Shown here: one piece after another, positions 10,180 through 19,082 of the stretch
How the letters are laid out: each line of letters begins with the position of its first letter
How positions within the stretch are numbered: position 1 is the stretch's first letter
Source of the DNA: Piscinibacter sp. XHJ-5
Lineage (GTDB): Bacteria > Pseudomonadota > Gammaproteobacteria > Burkholderiales > Burkholderiaceae_C
DNA: 64,000 nucleotides
Direction: 5' to 3'
Assembly (NCBI RefSeq): GCF_029855045.1
Contig: NZ_CP123228.1
Coordinates: 1,922,001-1,986,000 of the forward strand
Program-made: the position numbers and the translations under genes
Notes under the pieces: model-generated
What the model was told of the DNA's origin: nothing
Seen by the model: only the letters and a program-made list of their open reading frames with translations
Database searches by the model: none

Positions 10180-10411
10180 GGGCCGAGTATAGAAACCCAA
10201 GGATGCCGCCATGGCACTGCGCCCGCCGCCAGCGTGAAAGCACGAGCGTCCGTAACCGTCTTGTAATGAGTGTCCAAAAACGCCTACGTGAAATGCCTTA
10301 AGTAGACGCCCTCTGGCCGAAACCCGATCCGCCTTCCATTCTTCAGATGCGCGGGCTCGCCTTGCGAGTTGCGCGCATTCGTGGTGCACAACACTCGTCG
10401 TTGGAGGGAAG

Positions 10412-11044
10412 ATGAAATCGCGGCCGGCAGTGATCGTGTTGGCAGCCGGAACGGGTTCTCGTTTCGGAGCATCCGGGCACAAGCTCACGCAGCGCCTGGG
10501 TGCATCGAGCGTGCTCGGGTCCACGCTGCGCCACGCGATCGCCAGTCATCTCCCTGTGATCGTCGTCACCACGGAAGCGCTGGCCGACGCGGCGCGCCAC
10601 CATGTCGCCTCGCGCGACGTGGTGGTCGTGCCTGAGGTCGGGACCCCCGGGCCGCACTCGCTGGGCATGGGCTACTCCATTGCGGCCGGCGTCTCGGCCC
10701 GCCCGCAGGCGAGCGGCTGGCTGGTGCTGCCTGGCGACATGCCGATGATCCAGCCGGCCACGCTGCTGGCCGTCGCCGCCGCACTCGAGCATCACCCGGT
10801 CACCTACGCCCAGCACCGCGGCCGTCGCGGGCACCCGGTCGGCTTCGCGGCGGAGCTGTATTCGGAGCTCGTCACGCTGTCCGGCGACGAGGGGGCGAAG
10901 CGGCTGGTGGCGCGCTATCCTGCTCACGGGGTCGACGTCGACGATGCGGGCGTGCTGCTCGACGTGGACACCGAAGCCGATCTCGAGAAGCTGCGGCTGG
11001 CGCACGCCACGCAGCCGCCGTACGCGGCGCCTGTCGCTCGCTGA
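10412..11044 (+). CDS. MobA/MocA-like nucleotidyltransferase
   Basis: This 210-residue protein of the MobA-like NTP-transferase fold starts with the nucleotide-binding motif [19 protein letters not shown]. The [11 protein letters not shown] motif holds the metal-binding Asp, and [16 protein letters not shown] is typical of the CTP:molybdopterin cytidylyltransferase (MocA) branch. It probably adds a nucleotide to molybdenum cofactor, but no molybdoenzyme genes are in view. A strong GGAGGGAAG Shine-Dalgarno precedes the ATG. It converges with the ChaC-like gene. Confidence 0.8.
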   Translation: MKSRPAVIVLAAGTGSRFGASGHKLTQRLGASSVLGSTLRHAIASHLPVIVVTTEALADAARHHVASRDVVVVPEVGTPGPHSLGMGYSIAAGVSARPQASGWLVLPGDMPMIQPATLLAVAAALEHHPVTYAQHRGRRGHPVGFAAELYSELVTLSGDEGAKRLVARYPAHGVDVDDAGVLLDVDTEADLEKLRLAHATQPPYAAPVAR

Positions 11045-11056
11045 GGCCCGACTCCG

Positions 11057-11662
11057 CTAGGCCGTGAGCGAGTGATCGCGCGCCAGCGCGACCAGCCGCT
11101 CGATCTCGCGGTCCCGGATTCCGCAGCCCCGCAGCGAGGCGGCCGTGCCCACGAGGTAGTCGAGCGTGGTGCCGTAGCGGCCGCAGGCCCTGCGCAGGAT
11201 GTCGATCATCTTCTCGTCGGGCACGGGGCCGACGTAGCTGGGGCTGTTGCGGCTCAGCGTGAACGCCAGCGCGTTCACCATGCCCTGCGGCGTGCGGCAC
11301 GGCAGCCACCGCGGGTCGTACACGCCGGTGGGCATTTCGCGCAGCCACAGTCGCTCGAGCTCCTGGTGCGCGCGTGCATGGTCGACGCGGTAGGCCATGC
11401 CTTTGCACGAGCCGCCGGCGACCAGCGCGAACACCAGCCCGGGACACTCGGGCGTGCCGCGGTTGATGTTGGAGAGCATCTCCAGCGCGCGATGCCAGCC
11501 GTACACCGTCGCCAGGCGCTGCTCGACCGCCTCGAACTCGGGTCGCCAGATCAGCGACGCATAGCCGAACACCCACAGGTCCGCCTGACCGCCCCATTCG
11601 GCGCGGATGCGGGCGAGCTGGTTCGTCGGATGGCGCGGATGCGAAGGAGGATGTGGCGTCAT
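11057..11662 (-). CDS. ChaC-like gamma-glutamylcyclotransferase
   Basis: This 201-residue protein of the ChaC family should cleave glutathione to 5-oxoproline and Cys-Gly. The signature WVFGYASLIWRPEF forms the substrate loop. Other family segments are RALEMLSNINRGTPECPGLVFALV, GMAYRV and WLREMPTGVYDPRWLPC, which contains the likely catalytic Glu. The start is the ATG giving MTPHPPSHPRHPTNQ; the upstream open frame shows no similarity. It is divergent from the AsmA-like fragment across 146 bp. Confidence 0.88.
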   Translation of the reverse strand: MTPHPPSHPRHPTNQLARIRAEWGGQADLWVFGYASLIWRPEFEAVEQRLATVYGWHRALEMLSNINRGTPECPGLVFALVAGGSCKGMAYRVDHARAHQELERLWLREMPTGVYDPRWLPCRTPQGMVNALAFTLSRNSPSYVGPVPDEKMIDILRRACGRYGTTLDYLVGTAASLRGCGIRDREIERLVALARDHSLTA

Positions 11663-11773
11663 GAGCGCGACTCTATTGAAACTCACCGGTGCTTGTAGGA
11701 GGCAGCCCACGGCCAACGCCGCCTTCGCCCGACAGCGAAGTCCCTGGCGCCAGGCACAGCATGTGAAATCGGC

Positions 11774-11802
11774 TTGACCGGCCTGGCTGCACTGCCTACA
11801 AC
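11774..11802 (+). promoter_or_regulatory. candidate sigma-70 promoter, possibly leaderless
   Basis: TTGACC (11774-11779) and TACAAC (11797-11802) are separated by 17 bp. Transcription would begin at about 11808-11809, on the GTG start codon of the next gene, so that gene may be leaderless. Confidence 0.45.
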
Positions 11803-11808
11803 TGCCCC

Positions 11809-12339
11809 GTGAACCCCGTCGTCGCATCCGCCGCCTCGCATCCGCGCCGCTGGCCCTGGTGGGCGGGCAGTGTCGCGCTCCTGGTCACGGCCGCCGGCGC
11901 ATGCGAAGTCGCCGGCTGGCCTTTCCTGGCCGAGGCGATCCAGCCCTGGATGGCGAGCGTCCTGCAACGGCGCGTCGACCTCTCGATCGACGGCCACACG
12001 CCGGCCTCGGTTCGCGTGCGCCTGCTCGGGCGGCTGCGCATCGAGGCGCCCCTCGTCAAGATCGGCGACGCAGGACACACCCTGAACGCGCGCGACGCGG
12101 TCGTCGAGCTGAGCTATGCCGACCTGTGGCGCGCGTCGCGCGGCCATGCGCTGGAGATCCGATTGCTGCAGGCAGCGGACTTCGACGGCGCCATCGGCCG
12201 CATGGCGAAGGCGCCGGCGTCGTGCGACCTCGGGCCCGGTGACGGCGCGACCACGCCGTCGACCGACCGGCTGCGCGAGGTGCGCTGCATCGACGGCTCG
12301 TCGCATCAGGCCCGTGTCGATCCTGATTTGACGCTGTAA
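11809..12339 (+). pseudogene. AsmA-like N-terminal fragment
   Basis: This 176-residue frame starts at GTG. Its sequence looks like only the N-terminus of an AsmA-family envelope protein: a membrane segment (WWAGSVALLVTAAGACEVAGW), then VDLSIDGHTPASVRVRLLGRLRIEAPLVKIG and a beta-rich stretch. AsmA relatives are usually several hundred residues and act in lipid transport between membranes. This frame stops just as the repeated beta structure should continue, inside the edd promoter, and no downstream frame carries the rest. I read it as a truncated remnant, though a short functional protein is possible. Confidence 0.6.
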
Positions 12340-12356
12340 CTAAGTTACCTCACAAT
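12328..12356 (+). promoter_or_regulatory. edd promoter
   Basis: TTGACG (12328-12333) and CACAAT (12351-12356) are 17 bp apart, giving a start site near 12363 and a short leader before the edd ATG at 12398. The HexR-like palindrome fills the spacer. Confidence 0.5.
12335..12349. promoter_or_regulatory. HexR-like operator
   Basis: TGTAACTAAGTTACC is a 5-3-5 perfect palindrome (GTAAC-TAA-GTTAC). By my count it matches the known HexR consensus TGTARTWWWAYTACA at 12 of 15 positions. It lies in the spacer between the edd -35 and -10 boxes, where a bound repressor would block RNA polymerase. HexR is an RpiR-type repressor released by KDPG, the product of edd. The hexR gene is not in this window. 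Confidence 0.55.
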
Positions 12357-12397
12357 CCAGCTGTGAGTTACATCCACGCCTCCACGGCGCGTTGCCC

Positions 12398-14212
12398 ATG
12401 AATCCCACCGTCCTTGCAGTCACCCGCCGCATCCGCGATCGCAGCGCCAAGAGCCGCGCCGAATACCTCGAGCGCGTCCAGCGCGCCATCGACCGGCCGC
12501 GCGGCAGCGAGCGCATGGGCTGCGCGAACGTCGCCCATGCCTTCGCCGCTCTGCCTTCCGACGACAAGCTGCGCGTCGTCGCCGAGCGGGCGCCCAACAT
12601 CGGCATCGTCAACGCCTACAACGACATGCTGTCCGCGCACCAGCCGTACGAGGGCTTTCCGGCCGTCATACGCGACGAGGCGCGCCAGCAGGGTGCCACG
12701 GCGCAGGTCGCCGGCGGCGTGCCGGCGATGTGCGACGGCGTGACGCAGGGCCTGCCCGGGATGGAGCTGAGCCTGTTCTCGCGCGACACCATCGCGATGG
12801 GCACGGCGATCGCCCTCACGCACGACGTGTTCGATGCCGCGCTGCTGCTCGGCATCTGCGACAAGATCGTGCCGGGCTTGCTGATCGGCGCACTGCACTT
12901 CGGACATCTGCCCTGTGTCTTCGTGCCCGGCGGGCCGATGAGCAGCGGGCTGTCGAACAACGAGAAGTCCAAGGTGCGCGAGCAATACGCGCAAGGCCTG
13001 GTCGGCCGCGACAAGCTGCTCGAAGCGGAATCCGCGGCCTACCACGGCCCGGGAACCTGCACGTTCTACGGCACCGCCAACAGCAACCAGATGCTGATGG
13101 AGGCCATGGGCCTGCACGTGCCGGGTGCGGCCTTCATCCATCCGCACGACGGCATGCGCGAAGCGCTGACGCGCGAAGCGGTGCGCACCGTGCTCGAGAT
13201 CACCAAGGGCAGGCGCTTCACGCCGATCGGCCAGCTCGTCGACGAGCGGGTGATCGTCAACGCGATGGTGGCGCTGCTGGCCACCGGGGGCTCCACCAAC
13301 CACCTGATCCACTGGGTGGCGGTGGCCCGCGCGGCAGGCATCGCCATCGACTGGACCGACTTCTCCGAACTGTCGCAGGTGACGCCGCTGCTGGCCCGCG
13401 TGTACCCGAACGGCAGTGCCGATGTGAATCAGTTCCAGGCCGCCGGTGGTCCCGGATTCGTGATCCGCGAGCTGCTGGATCACGGCGTGATGCATGCCGA
13501 CGTGGCGGCCGTGGCCGAAGGCGGCATCGGCGCCTACACGCGTGTGCCGCAGCGCGAAGGCGAGCGGCTGGTGTGGTCGCAGCTGCCTGCGAAGAGTGGC
13601 GACGACCACGTGGTGCGCACCGCCGCGGCGCCGTTCAGCGAGACCGGCGGGCTGAAGCTGCTCACGGGCAACCTGGGCCGGGCGGTGATCAAGGTGTCCG
13701 CGGTGCCCGCCGAGCGGCACGTGGTGGAGGCGCCGGCCATCGTGTTCGAGACGCAGGAAGAGCTGCTTGCGGCCTTCAAGGCCGGCGAGCTGGAGCGCGA
13801 CCTGGTCGCCGTCGTGCGCTTCCAGGGACCGCGCTCCAACGGCATGCCCGAGTTGCACAAGCTCACGCCGCCGCTGGCCGTCCTGCAAGGCAAGGGATTC
13901 CGTGTCGCGCTGGTCACCGATGGCCGCATGAGCGGTGCCTCGGGCAAGGTGCCGGCCGCCATTCACGTGAGCCCCGAGGTGCTGGCCGGCGGCGCCCTCG
14001 GCAAGGTGCGCACCGGCGACCGCATCCGGCTCGATGCAGTGGCCGGCACGCTCGACGCGCTGGTCGACGCGGACGAGTGGGCGGCGCGCGAAACCGCGCA
14101 GCTCTCCGACGCGCATCGCGACATCAACGCCCATGGCCTGGGACGCGATCTCTTCGGCGGCATGCGGCGCAACGTGCTGAGCGCCGAAGAAGGCGCCGTC
14201 ACCTGGCTTTGA
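12398..14212 (+). CDS. edd: 6-phosphogluconate dehydratase
   Basis: This 604-residue enzyme of the IlvD/Edd family converts 6-phosphogluconate to 2-keto-3-deoxy-6-phosphogluconate in the Entner-Doudoroff pathway. It has the expected iron-sulfur cluster cysteines and family motifs: [60 protein letters not shown] and [20 protein letters not shown]. The ATG at 12398 is preferred to an in-frame TTG two codons earlier. eda follows after 20 bp, so they form one operon under the HexR-like site. Confidence 0.96.
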   Translation: MNPTVLAVTRRIRDRSAKSRAEYLERVQRAIDRPRGSERMGCANVAHAFAALPSDDKLRVVAERAPNIGIVNAYNDMLSAHQPYEGFPAVIRDEARQQGATAQVAGGVPAMCDGVTQGLPGMELSLFSRDTIAMGTAIALTHDVFDAALLLGICDKIVPGLLIGALHFGHLPCVFVPGGPMSSGLSNNEKSKVREQYAQGLVGRDKLLEAESAAYHGPGTCTFYGTANSNQMLMEAMGLHVPGAAFIHPHDGMREALTREAVRTVLEITKGRRFTPIGQLVDERVIVNAMVALLATGGSTNHLIHWVAVARAAGIAIDWTDFSELSQVTPLLARVYPNGSADVNQFQAAGGPGFVIRELLDHGVMHADVAAVAEGGIGAYTRVPQREGERLVWSQLPAKSGDDHVVRTAAAPFSETGGLKLLTGNLGRAVIKVSAVPAERHVVEAPAIVFETQEELLAAFKAGELERDLVAVVRFQGPRSNGMPELHKLTPPLAVLQGKGFRVALVTDGRMSGASGKVPAAIHVSPEVLAGGALGKVRTGDRIRLDAVAGTLDALVDADEWAARETAQLSDAHRDINAHGLGRDLFGGMRRNVLSAEEGAVTWL

Positions 14213-14232
14213 ACATCACTACGACGACAACA

Positions 14233-14859
14233 ATGAACACCCTCGAACTCGCCAGCCATGGGCCGGTCATCCCGGTCATCGTGATCAACCGCCTCGACGA
14301 CGCCGTGCCGATGGCACAGGCCCTGGTCGAGGGCGGCGTGAAGGTTCTCGAAGTCACCCTGCGCACGCCGGTGGCGCTGCGCGCGATGGAGGCGATCGCC
14401 AAAGCCGTGCCCGATGCCATCGTCGGCGCCGGCACGGTCCGCAATGTCGCCGACGCGCAGGCGGCCAAGGACGTCGGTTGCCGCTTCGCCGTGAGCCCGG
14501 GCTACCTGAGCGAGGTCGGCGTCGCCTGCCGCAGCATCGGCCTGCCGCTTCTGCCCGGCGTCGCGACGGGCAGCGAGGTGATGCAGGCCAACCTCGACGG
14601 CTACCACTTCCTGAAGTTCTTTCCCGCCACGGCGGCCGGCGGTATTCCCATGCTGAAGGCGCTGGCCGGGCCGTTTCCCGACGTGGTGTTCTGCCCGACC
14701 GGCGGCATCACGGCGCAGACCGCAGGCCAGTTCCTCGCACTGCCCAACGTGCGTGTGTGCGGCGGCTCGTGGCTGACCCCGCACGATGCGGTGGAGGCGA
14801 AGGACTGGGCGCGCATCACCCGGCTGGCGCGCGAGACGGCGCAATTGCGTTCAGCGTGA
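14233..14859 (+). CDS. eda: 2-keto-3-deoxy-6-phosphogluconate aldolase
   Basis: This 208-residue class I aldolase splits KDPG to pyruvate and glyceraldehyde 3-phosphate. The Schiff-base lysine is K128 in [13 protein letters not shown]40 and R44 of LEVTLRTP are the other expected active-site residues. GAGTVRN and PTGGI phosphate-binding motifs are present. The ATG at 14233 follows edd in the same transcript, and a hairpin terminator lies about 125 bp beyond the stop. Confidence 0.96.
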   Translation: MNTLELASHGPVIPVIVINRLDDAVPMAQALVEGGVKVLEVTLRTPVALRAMEAIAKAVPDAIVGAGTVRNVADAQAAKDVGCRFAVSPGYLSEVGVACRSIGLPLLPGVATGSEVMQANLDGYHFLKFFPATAAGGIPMLKALAGPFPDVVFCPTGGITAQTAGQFLALPNVRVCGGSWLTPHDAVEAKDWARITRLARETAQLRSA

Positions 14860-14984
14860 CGCAGTTCGCGAAGGAAAACCCTGCCCCGGCGGTTAGGGGG
14901 TGCCTGCGGCCCCGCTGCGGATGCACAATCGCGGCCACAGCGGGTGGACAGGGGCCGCGGAGCTAGGGAGAGAAACAGATAACG

Positions 14985-15016
14985 CAACAGGGCGCCGACA
15001 GGCGCCCTTGTTGTTT
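14985..15016. terminator. hairpin terminator between eda and gloA
   Basis: AGGGCGCC (14989-14996) pairs perfectly with GGCGCCCT (15001-15008) across a GACA loop, extended by CAAC/GTTG with a one-base bulge. It lies between convergent eda and gloA and is followed by a weak T-rich TGTTGTTT on the plus strand. It probably serves eda. Confidence 0.6.
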
Positions 15017-15026
15017 CCGGAGGCGC

Positions 15027-15434
15027 TCAGGCCTGCTGGGGCCGCTGCTCGATCAGCTCGATCTTGTAGCCGTCAGGATCGGTGATGAAGGCGATCACCG
15101 TGGTGCCACCCTTCACCGGACCCGGCTCGCGGGTGATCGCGCCGCCCAGCGCCGCGGCCTTGTCGCGCACCGCCGCGCAAGCGGCCGCAACGTCGGGCAC
15201 GCCGATCGCGATGTGGCCGTAGGCCGTGCCCGGCTCGTAGCGGTCGACACCGTAGTTGTAGGTGAGCTCGATTTCGGCGTGCTCGGGGTTGCGCCCGTAG
15301 CCGACGAAAGCCAGGTCGTACTTCTGCTCGGGCCGCTGGGTGGTGCGCAGCAGCTGCATGCCCATCACCTGGGTATAGAAATCGATCGAGCGCTGCAGGT
15401 TGCCGACGCGCAGCATCGTGTGGAGCAGTCGCAT
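15027..15434 (-). CDS. gloA: lactoylglutathione lyase (glyoxalase I)
   Basis: This 135-residue enzyme isomerises the hemithioacetal of methylglyoxal and glutathione to S-lactoylglutathione. Metal ligands of the family are visible: H5 (LLHTMLRVG), E56 ([10 protein letters not shown]), H74 (YGHIAIGV) and E126 (YKIELIEQ). Length matches the bacterial nickel-type enzyme. It lies 27 bp downstream of a thioesterase gene on the same strand, and the pair may be cotranscribed. Confidence 0.95.
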   Translation of the reverse strand: MRLLHTMLRVGNLQRSIDFYTQVMGMQLLRTTQRPEQKYDLAFVGYGRNPEHAEIELTYNYGVDRYEPGTAYGHIAIGVPDVAAACAAVRDKAAALGGAITREPGPVKGGTTVIAFITDPDGYKIELIEQRPQQA

Positions 15435-15461
15435 GGTCCGAGGCCTCCCAGGGTGTTGCCG

Positions 15462-16010
15462 CTAGCGCGCATCGAGAACGATGCATGTCGTCGTGGCGTG
15501 GGCGAACAGTGTGCCATCCGGCCCGACCAGCCGCCCCTGCGAGGTGCCGATGCGCCCACCGCTGTAGATGATTTCACCGATCGCGCGCACCAGCGGCACC
15601 TTGTCGGTCAGCGCCTTCACGTAGTTCACCTTCAGTTCCAGCGTGGTGTAGGTCTTGCCTGCGGGCAGCAGCGTGTGGACGGCGCAAGCGACGGCCGAAT
15701 CGAGCAGCGTCGCGATCCAGCCGCCGTGCACGCTGCCCAGCGGGTTGTAGTGGGCGAACTGCGGCCTGCCCTGGAACTGCACGCGCCCGGGCTCGGCCTC
15801 GACGAGGAAGAAGTCGAGCGTGCCGCTGATCGGCGGGTATGGGATCTCGCCCGCCAGCATGGCCTCGAAGACCTGCATGCCGGTGCGTCCGGCGAACTGC
15901 TCGGGCTTGCCGAGCCCGGCGTGCTGGCGGCGCGCGCGCACCTCGGCGTCGCGGGCCTGCCAGGCGGCGAGGGTGGCTTCGGCGGCGGACGGCTGGGGAA
16001 GGGCGCTCAT
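15462..16010 (-). CDS. PaaI-type hotdog-fold thioesterase
   Basis: This 182-residue hotdog-fold protein has the PaaI-like motif NPLGSVHGGWIATLLDSAVACAV and the following TLELKVNYVKAL strand. It should hydrolyse an acyl-CoA, probably aromatic or small. The start is the ATG at 16010-16008. It is divergent from marR, and a 14-bp palindrome between them overlaps predicted promoters for both directions, so the MarR protein probably controls it. Confidence 0.85.
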   Translation of the reverse strand: MSALPQPSAAEATLAAWQARDAEVRARRQHAGLGKPEQFAGRTGMQVFEAMLAGEIPYPPISGTLDFFLVEAEPGRVQFQGRPQFAHYNPLGSVHGGWIATLLDSAVACAVHTLLPAGKTYTTLELKVNYVKALTDKVPLVRAIGEIIYSGGRIGTSQGRLVGPDGTLFAHATTTCIVLDAR

Positions 16011-16035
16011 GGGCAGGTCTCCGGCGAGGTGAGGC

Positions 16036-16079
16036 TTGTATCCGCAATCATTGTATATACAATAGTCTGCGTGACGCAA
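16036..16079. promoter_or_regulatory. MarR-type operator between overlapping divergent promoters
   Basis: ATTGTATATACAAT (16050-16063) is a perfect 14-bp palindrome, the usual form of a MarR site. On the plus strand TTGTAT (16036-16041), 16 bp, TACAAT (16058-16063) can serve marR. On the minus strand TTGCGT (complement of 16074-16079), 18 bp, TACAAT (complement of 16050-16055) can serve the thioesterase. Both -10 boxes are half of the palindrome. Confidence 0.55.
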
Positions 16080-16562
16080 CGCGCCCATCCCAAGACCCAG
16101 ACGCCAGCCGGTCGCGGCGAGGCGGTGCCGCGCGGGTGCACCAACCTCAAGCTGCGGCAGCTGAGCCGGGCCGTCACCCGCCACTACGACGCGTACGTGG
16201 CGCCCACGGGGCTGAAGAACACGCAGTACTCGCTGCTTTCGCATGTCGTGCTGCTGGGGCCCCTCAAGCCTTCGGAGCTCGCGGCGAGCATGCGGCTCGA
16301 TGCGTCCACGCTGACGCGCAACCTGCAGCCGCTGCTCGCGCAAGGCTGGCTCACGCAAGGCCCCGGCGCGGATGCCCGCAGCCGGCTGATCGAAGCCACC
16401 GACGCCGGCCGGGCCCAGCGCATCGAGGGCCAGCGCGCATGGAAGCAGGCCCAGCTCGCGCTCAATGCGCGCCTGGGCCCCGAACGCGTGGTGGCGCTGC
16501 ACGCGCTCATCGACGCTTGCCTGGCCGAGCTCGACGCGGCCGGTGAAGAGGAGTCCCCATGA
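16071..16562 (+). CDS. MarR-family transcriptional regulator
   Basis: This 163-residue regulator is read from GTG at 16071, just after the palindrome; that start would leave almost no leader. The winged helix-turn-helix spans LGPLKPSELAASMRLDAS to LQPLLAQGWL, followed by the wing with the D-x-R-S-R motif of MarR proteins (GADARSRLIEATDAG). It probably represses itself, the downstream MFS exporter (4-bp overlap, ATGA) and the divergent thioesterase, with a small aromatic-type effector. The effector is inference. Confidence 0.88.
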   Translation: MTQRAHPKTQTPAGRGEAVPRGCTNLKLRQLSRAVTRHYDAYVAPTGLKNTQYSLLSHVVLLGPLKPSELAASMRLDASTLTRNLQPLLAQGWLTQGPGADARSRLIEATDAGRAQRIEGQRAWKQAQLALNARLGPERVVALHALIDACLAELDAAGEEESP

Positions 16563-17779
16563 CCACCACCGCCCGCACCACGCCTGCGTTCGCCTGGGTG
16601 CTGATCGCCGCCGCCGGCACCTTCGCGCTGACGATGGGGGCGCGCCAGTCGATGGGCCTGTTCGTGGGCACGCTCAACACGAGCACCGGACTGGGCATTG
16701 CGAGCATCAGCCTGGCCTTCGCCTTCGGCCAGCTGTGGTGGGGCCTCACGCAGCCGCTCGCCGGAATCGTCGCCGACCGCATCGGCGCCGGGCGCGTGCT
16801 GTTCGCGGGCGTGGTGCTGGTGGCCGTCGGCACGGCGCTCATCCCGTTCATGCACAGCACCTGGGGCCTGGTGCTCGCGATCGGCGTGCTGGCTGCCGGC
16901 GGCGCCGGCATGGCGGGGCCGTCCGTGCTGATGGCGGCGACCACGCGGCTCATCGCACCCGAGCGGCGCGGCATCGCCACCGGCATCGTCAACGCGGGCG
17001 GGTCCTTCGGCCAGTTCGTCTTCGCGCCGATCGCCCAGGGCATCACTGCGGCCGCCGGCTGGGTGGCGGCGCTGCAAACCCTTGCGGCACTTTCGTTGCT
17101 GGCGCTGCCCGCCGCCTGGGTGCTGCGCGGGTCGTCGAACGCAGCAGCCGGCGCGGCGAACACGCCGCGTGAAGGCACACGCGCGGCGATCGCGCGCGCC
17201 TTGAGCGATCCGAGCTATCGCATGCTGTGTGCGGGCTTCTTCGTCTGCGGCTTCCACGTCGCCTTCATCGCGACCCATCTGCCTGGCGTCGTCGCGGCCT
17301 GCCAGCTGCCGCCGGACATCGGCGCCTGGTCGCTGGCGGTGATCGGCCTGTTCAACATCGTCGGCAGCTTCGCGATGGGCTGGGCTGTCGGCCGCTGGCG
17401 CATGAAGTCGCTGCTGTCGCTGGTGTATGCCGCGCGAGCAGTGGCGGTGCTGGTGTTCATGCTGGCGCCGAAGACCCCGGCAGTGATGCTGGCCTTTGCC
17501 GCCGCGATCGGTCTGACCTACCTCTCGACCGTGCCGCCGACAGCAGGCCTGGTGGCCAAGTTCTTCGGCCCCGCGAACATGGCGACGCTGTTCGGCATCG
17601 TGATGCTGGCCCACCAGATCGGCGGCTTCCTCGGCGCCTACATGGGCGGCAAGGCCTTCGAATGGACCGGCAGCTACGACTGGATGTGGTACGCCGACAT
17701 CGTGCTGGCAATCGGCGCGGCCCTGGTGCACCTGCCGATCCGCGAGGCGCGGCTGGCGCCAAGGGTGGCGCCCGCCTGA
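16559..17779 (+). CDS. MFS transporter
   Basis: This 406-residue major facilitator has about 12 hydrophobic helices. The loop 2-3 motif appears as GIVADRIGAGRVL, and the second half has a matching charged loop (GRWRMKSLLSL). It overlaps marR by 4 bases, so it is in the marR operon and is probably an exporter induced by the MarR ligand. The sequence resembles the oxalate/formate-antiporter-like or monocarboxylate branch, but the substrate is not readable. Confidence 0.85.
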   Translation: MTTTARTTPAFAWVLIAAAGTFALTMGARQSMGLFVGTLNTSTGLGIASISLAFAFGQLWWGLTQPLAGIVADRIGAGRVLFAGVVLVAVGTALIPFMHSTWGLVLAIGVLAAGGAGMAGPSVLMAATTRLIAPERRGIATGIVNAGGSFGQFVFAPIAQGITAAAGWVAALQTLAALSLLALPAAWVLRGSSNAAAGAANTPREGTRAAIARALSDPSYRMLCAGFFVCGFHVAFIATHLPGVVAACQLPPDIGAWSLAVIGLFNIVGSFAMGWAVGRWRMKSLLSLVYAARAVAVLVFMLAPKTPAVMLAFAAAIGLTYLSTVPPTAGLVAKFFGPANMATLFGIVMLAHQIGGFLGAYMGGKAFEWTGSYDWMWYADIVLAIGAALVHLPIREARLAPRVAPA

Positions 17780-17782
17780 TCG

Positions 17783-18259
17783 TCAGTCTTTGCGGGCGGC
17801 CTGCACGCCGGGCTGCACGTCGTCGCCGTAGGCACTCTTCCACCGGTCCGCGATGGTCGTGACCTCGTCGAGCCGCTTTCCCGGCAGGCCATCGTCGGCG
17901 TGCCAGTTCGCAAGCCGCGTCTCGATGGAGTAGTGCACGACCGGCCGCATCGCCGACGGATCGTCCAGGCTGCCGACGCCGATGTCCATGTTCTTCGACT
18001 CGTGGTACTCGAACGAGAGTGGCGTGCCGCATCGGTTGCAGAAACCGCGCCGCGCGATCTTCGACGACGCGAAGTAGGTCGGCGGCGACAGCCAGCGCAC
18101 CCTGTCCTTCGGCAGGTTGAACCAGGCGACCCGCGTGTTGCCGAATGCCAGCTGGCACATGCGGCAATGGCAGTAGTAACCCTCGCGGTCGTCGGGCGTC
18201 GCTTCGTAGCGCACGCTGCCACACAGGCAGCCGCCGGTCAGGGGAGTGGGTTCGGCCAT
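17783..18259 (-). CDS. GFA/CENP-V-family zinc protein
   Basis: This 158-residue protein of the glutathione-dependent formaldehyde-activating (GFA) family has zinc-binding cysteines in GGCLCGSVRYEA, YCHCRMCQLAFG and GFCNRCGTPLSF. Members bind glutathione adducts or act as S-(hydroxymethyl)glutathione synthases, but most are uncharacterised. The ATG at 18259 has an AGGAGA Shine-Dalgarno; a TTG seven codons upstream is open but less likely. It is 25 bp downstream of an SDR gene on the same strand. Confidence 0.85.
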   Translation of the reverse strand: MAEPTPLTGGCLCGSVRYEATPDDREGYYCHCRMCQLAFGNTRVAWFNLPKDRVRWLSPPTYFASSKIARRGFCNRCGTPLSFEYHESKNMDIGVGSLDDPSAMRPVVHYSIETRLANWHADDGLPGKRLDEVTTIADRWKSAYGDDVQPGVQAARKD

Positions 18260-18284
18260 TTCCAGGATCTCCTCTTTCAATGCA

Positions 18285-19070
18285 TCACACGGGCACCGTG
18301 TAGTTGAGCGTGAGCCGCCCGCCGTCGACGTAGACGATCTCGCCGGTCATGTAGCTCGCGGCGCTGCTCAGCAGGAAGGCGGCCACGTCGGCGATCTCGC
18401 GGGGTTCGCCCAGTCGCTTCATCGGCGTGCGGCTGAGGATGCGCGCTCGTGCCTCGTCGCTGCCGAGCACCGCGTTCTTCGCCAGTTCGGTGGCGATGGT
18501 GCCCGGCGCGACGGCGTTGACGCGGATGTTCTTGTCAGCGAGGGACAGCGCCATGACGCGGGTGAGCTGGTTCACGCCGCCCTTGCTCGCGTTGTAGCTT
18601 GCGATGCTCGGAATCGCCATCACGCCGTTCACCGAGCTCATGTTGACGATGGCGCCTCCGCCGGCCCTCGCCATCTCGCGCGCGACCGCCTGTCCGACGA
18701 GGAACGAGCCCTTCAGGTTCACGTCGAGCACCGCATCCCAGTCGGCTTCGGTGATGTCGAGGAAATCGGCCGCCCTGAAGATCCCGGCGTTGTTGACCAG
18801 CGCATCGATGCGGCCGAACGCCGCGAGCGTGGAGGCGACCGCCGCATCCACCTCCGCCTTGATGGCGACGTTGCAATGCACGTACAGCGCCCGCGCGCCG
18901 TCCTCGACCAGGCGGGTGGCGAGTGCCTGCCCGCGTGTGTCGTCGACGTCCCACAGCGCCACCGCGGCGCCATCGCCCGCCAGCCGTTCGGCGCATGCCG
19001 CGCCTATGCCCTGGCTCGCACCGGTGATCACCGCGACCTGGCTCTGCAGGCCGAAATGCACGCTACCCAT
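18285..19070 (-). CDS. short-chain dehydrogenase/reductase
   Basis: This 261-residue classical SDR has the NAD(P) motif TGASQGIGAA, the LVNNAGI motif, the catalytic Ser in NMSSVNGV, Tyr and Lys in YNASKGG, and the C-terminal YMTGEIVYVDGG. The acidic residue after strand 2 (LWDVDD) favours NAD over NADP. The substrate is unknown. It lies between the GFA gene and a metallo-beta-lactamase-fold gene with short spacers (25 and 12 bp), so the three may form one operon handling a carbonyl or thioester substrate. Confidence 0.9.
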   Translation of the reverse strand: MGSVHFGLQSQVAVITGASQGIGAACAERLAGDGAAVALWDVDDTRGQALATRLVEDGARALYVHCNVAIKAEVDAAVASTLAAFGRIDALVNNAGIFRAADFLDITEADWDAVLDVNLKGSFLVGQAVAREMARAGGGAIVNMSSVNGVMAIPSIASYNASKGGVNQLTRVMALSLADKNIRVNAVAPGTIATELAKNAVLGSDEARARILSRTPMKRLGEPREIADVAAFLLSSAASYMTGEIVYVDGGRLTLNYTVPV

Positions 19071-19082
19071 TCCTCGTCTCCT

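Noticed and set aside
12368..14134. Minus-strand open frame of 588 codons opposite edd
   Set aside because: edd has all family motifs on the plus strand. The opposite frame is low-complexity shadow.
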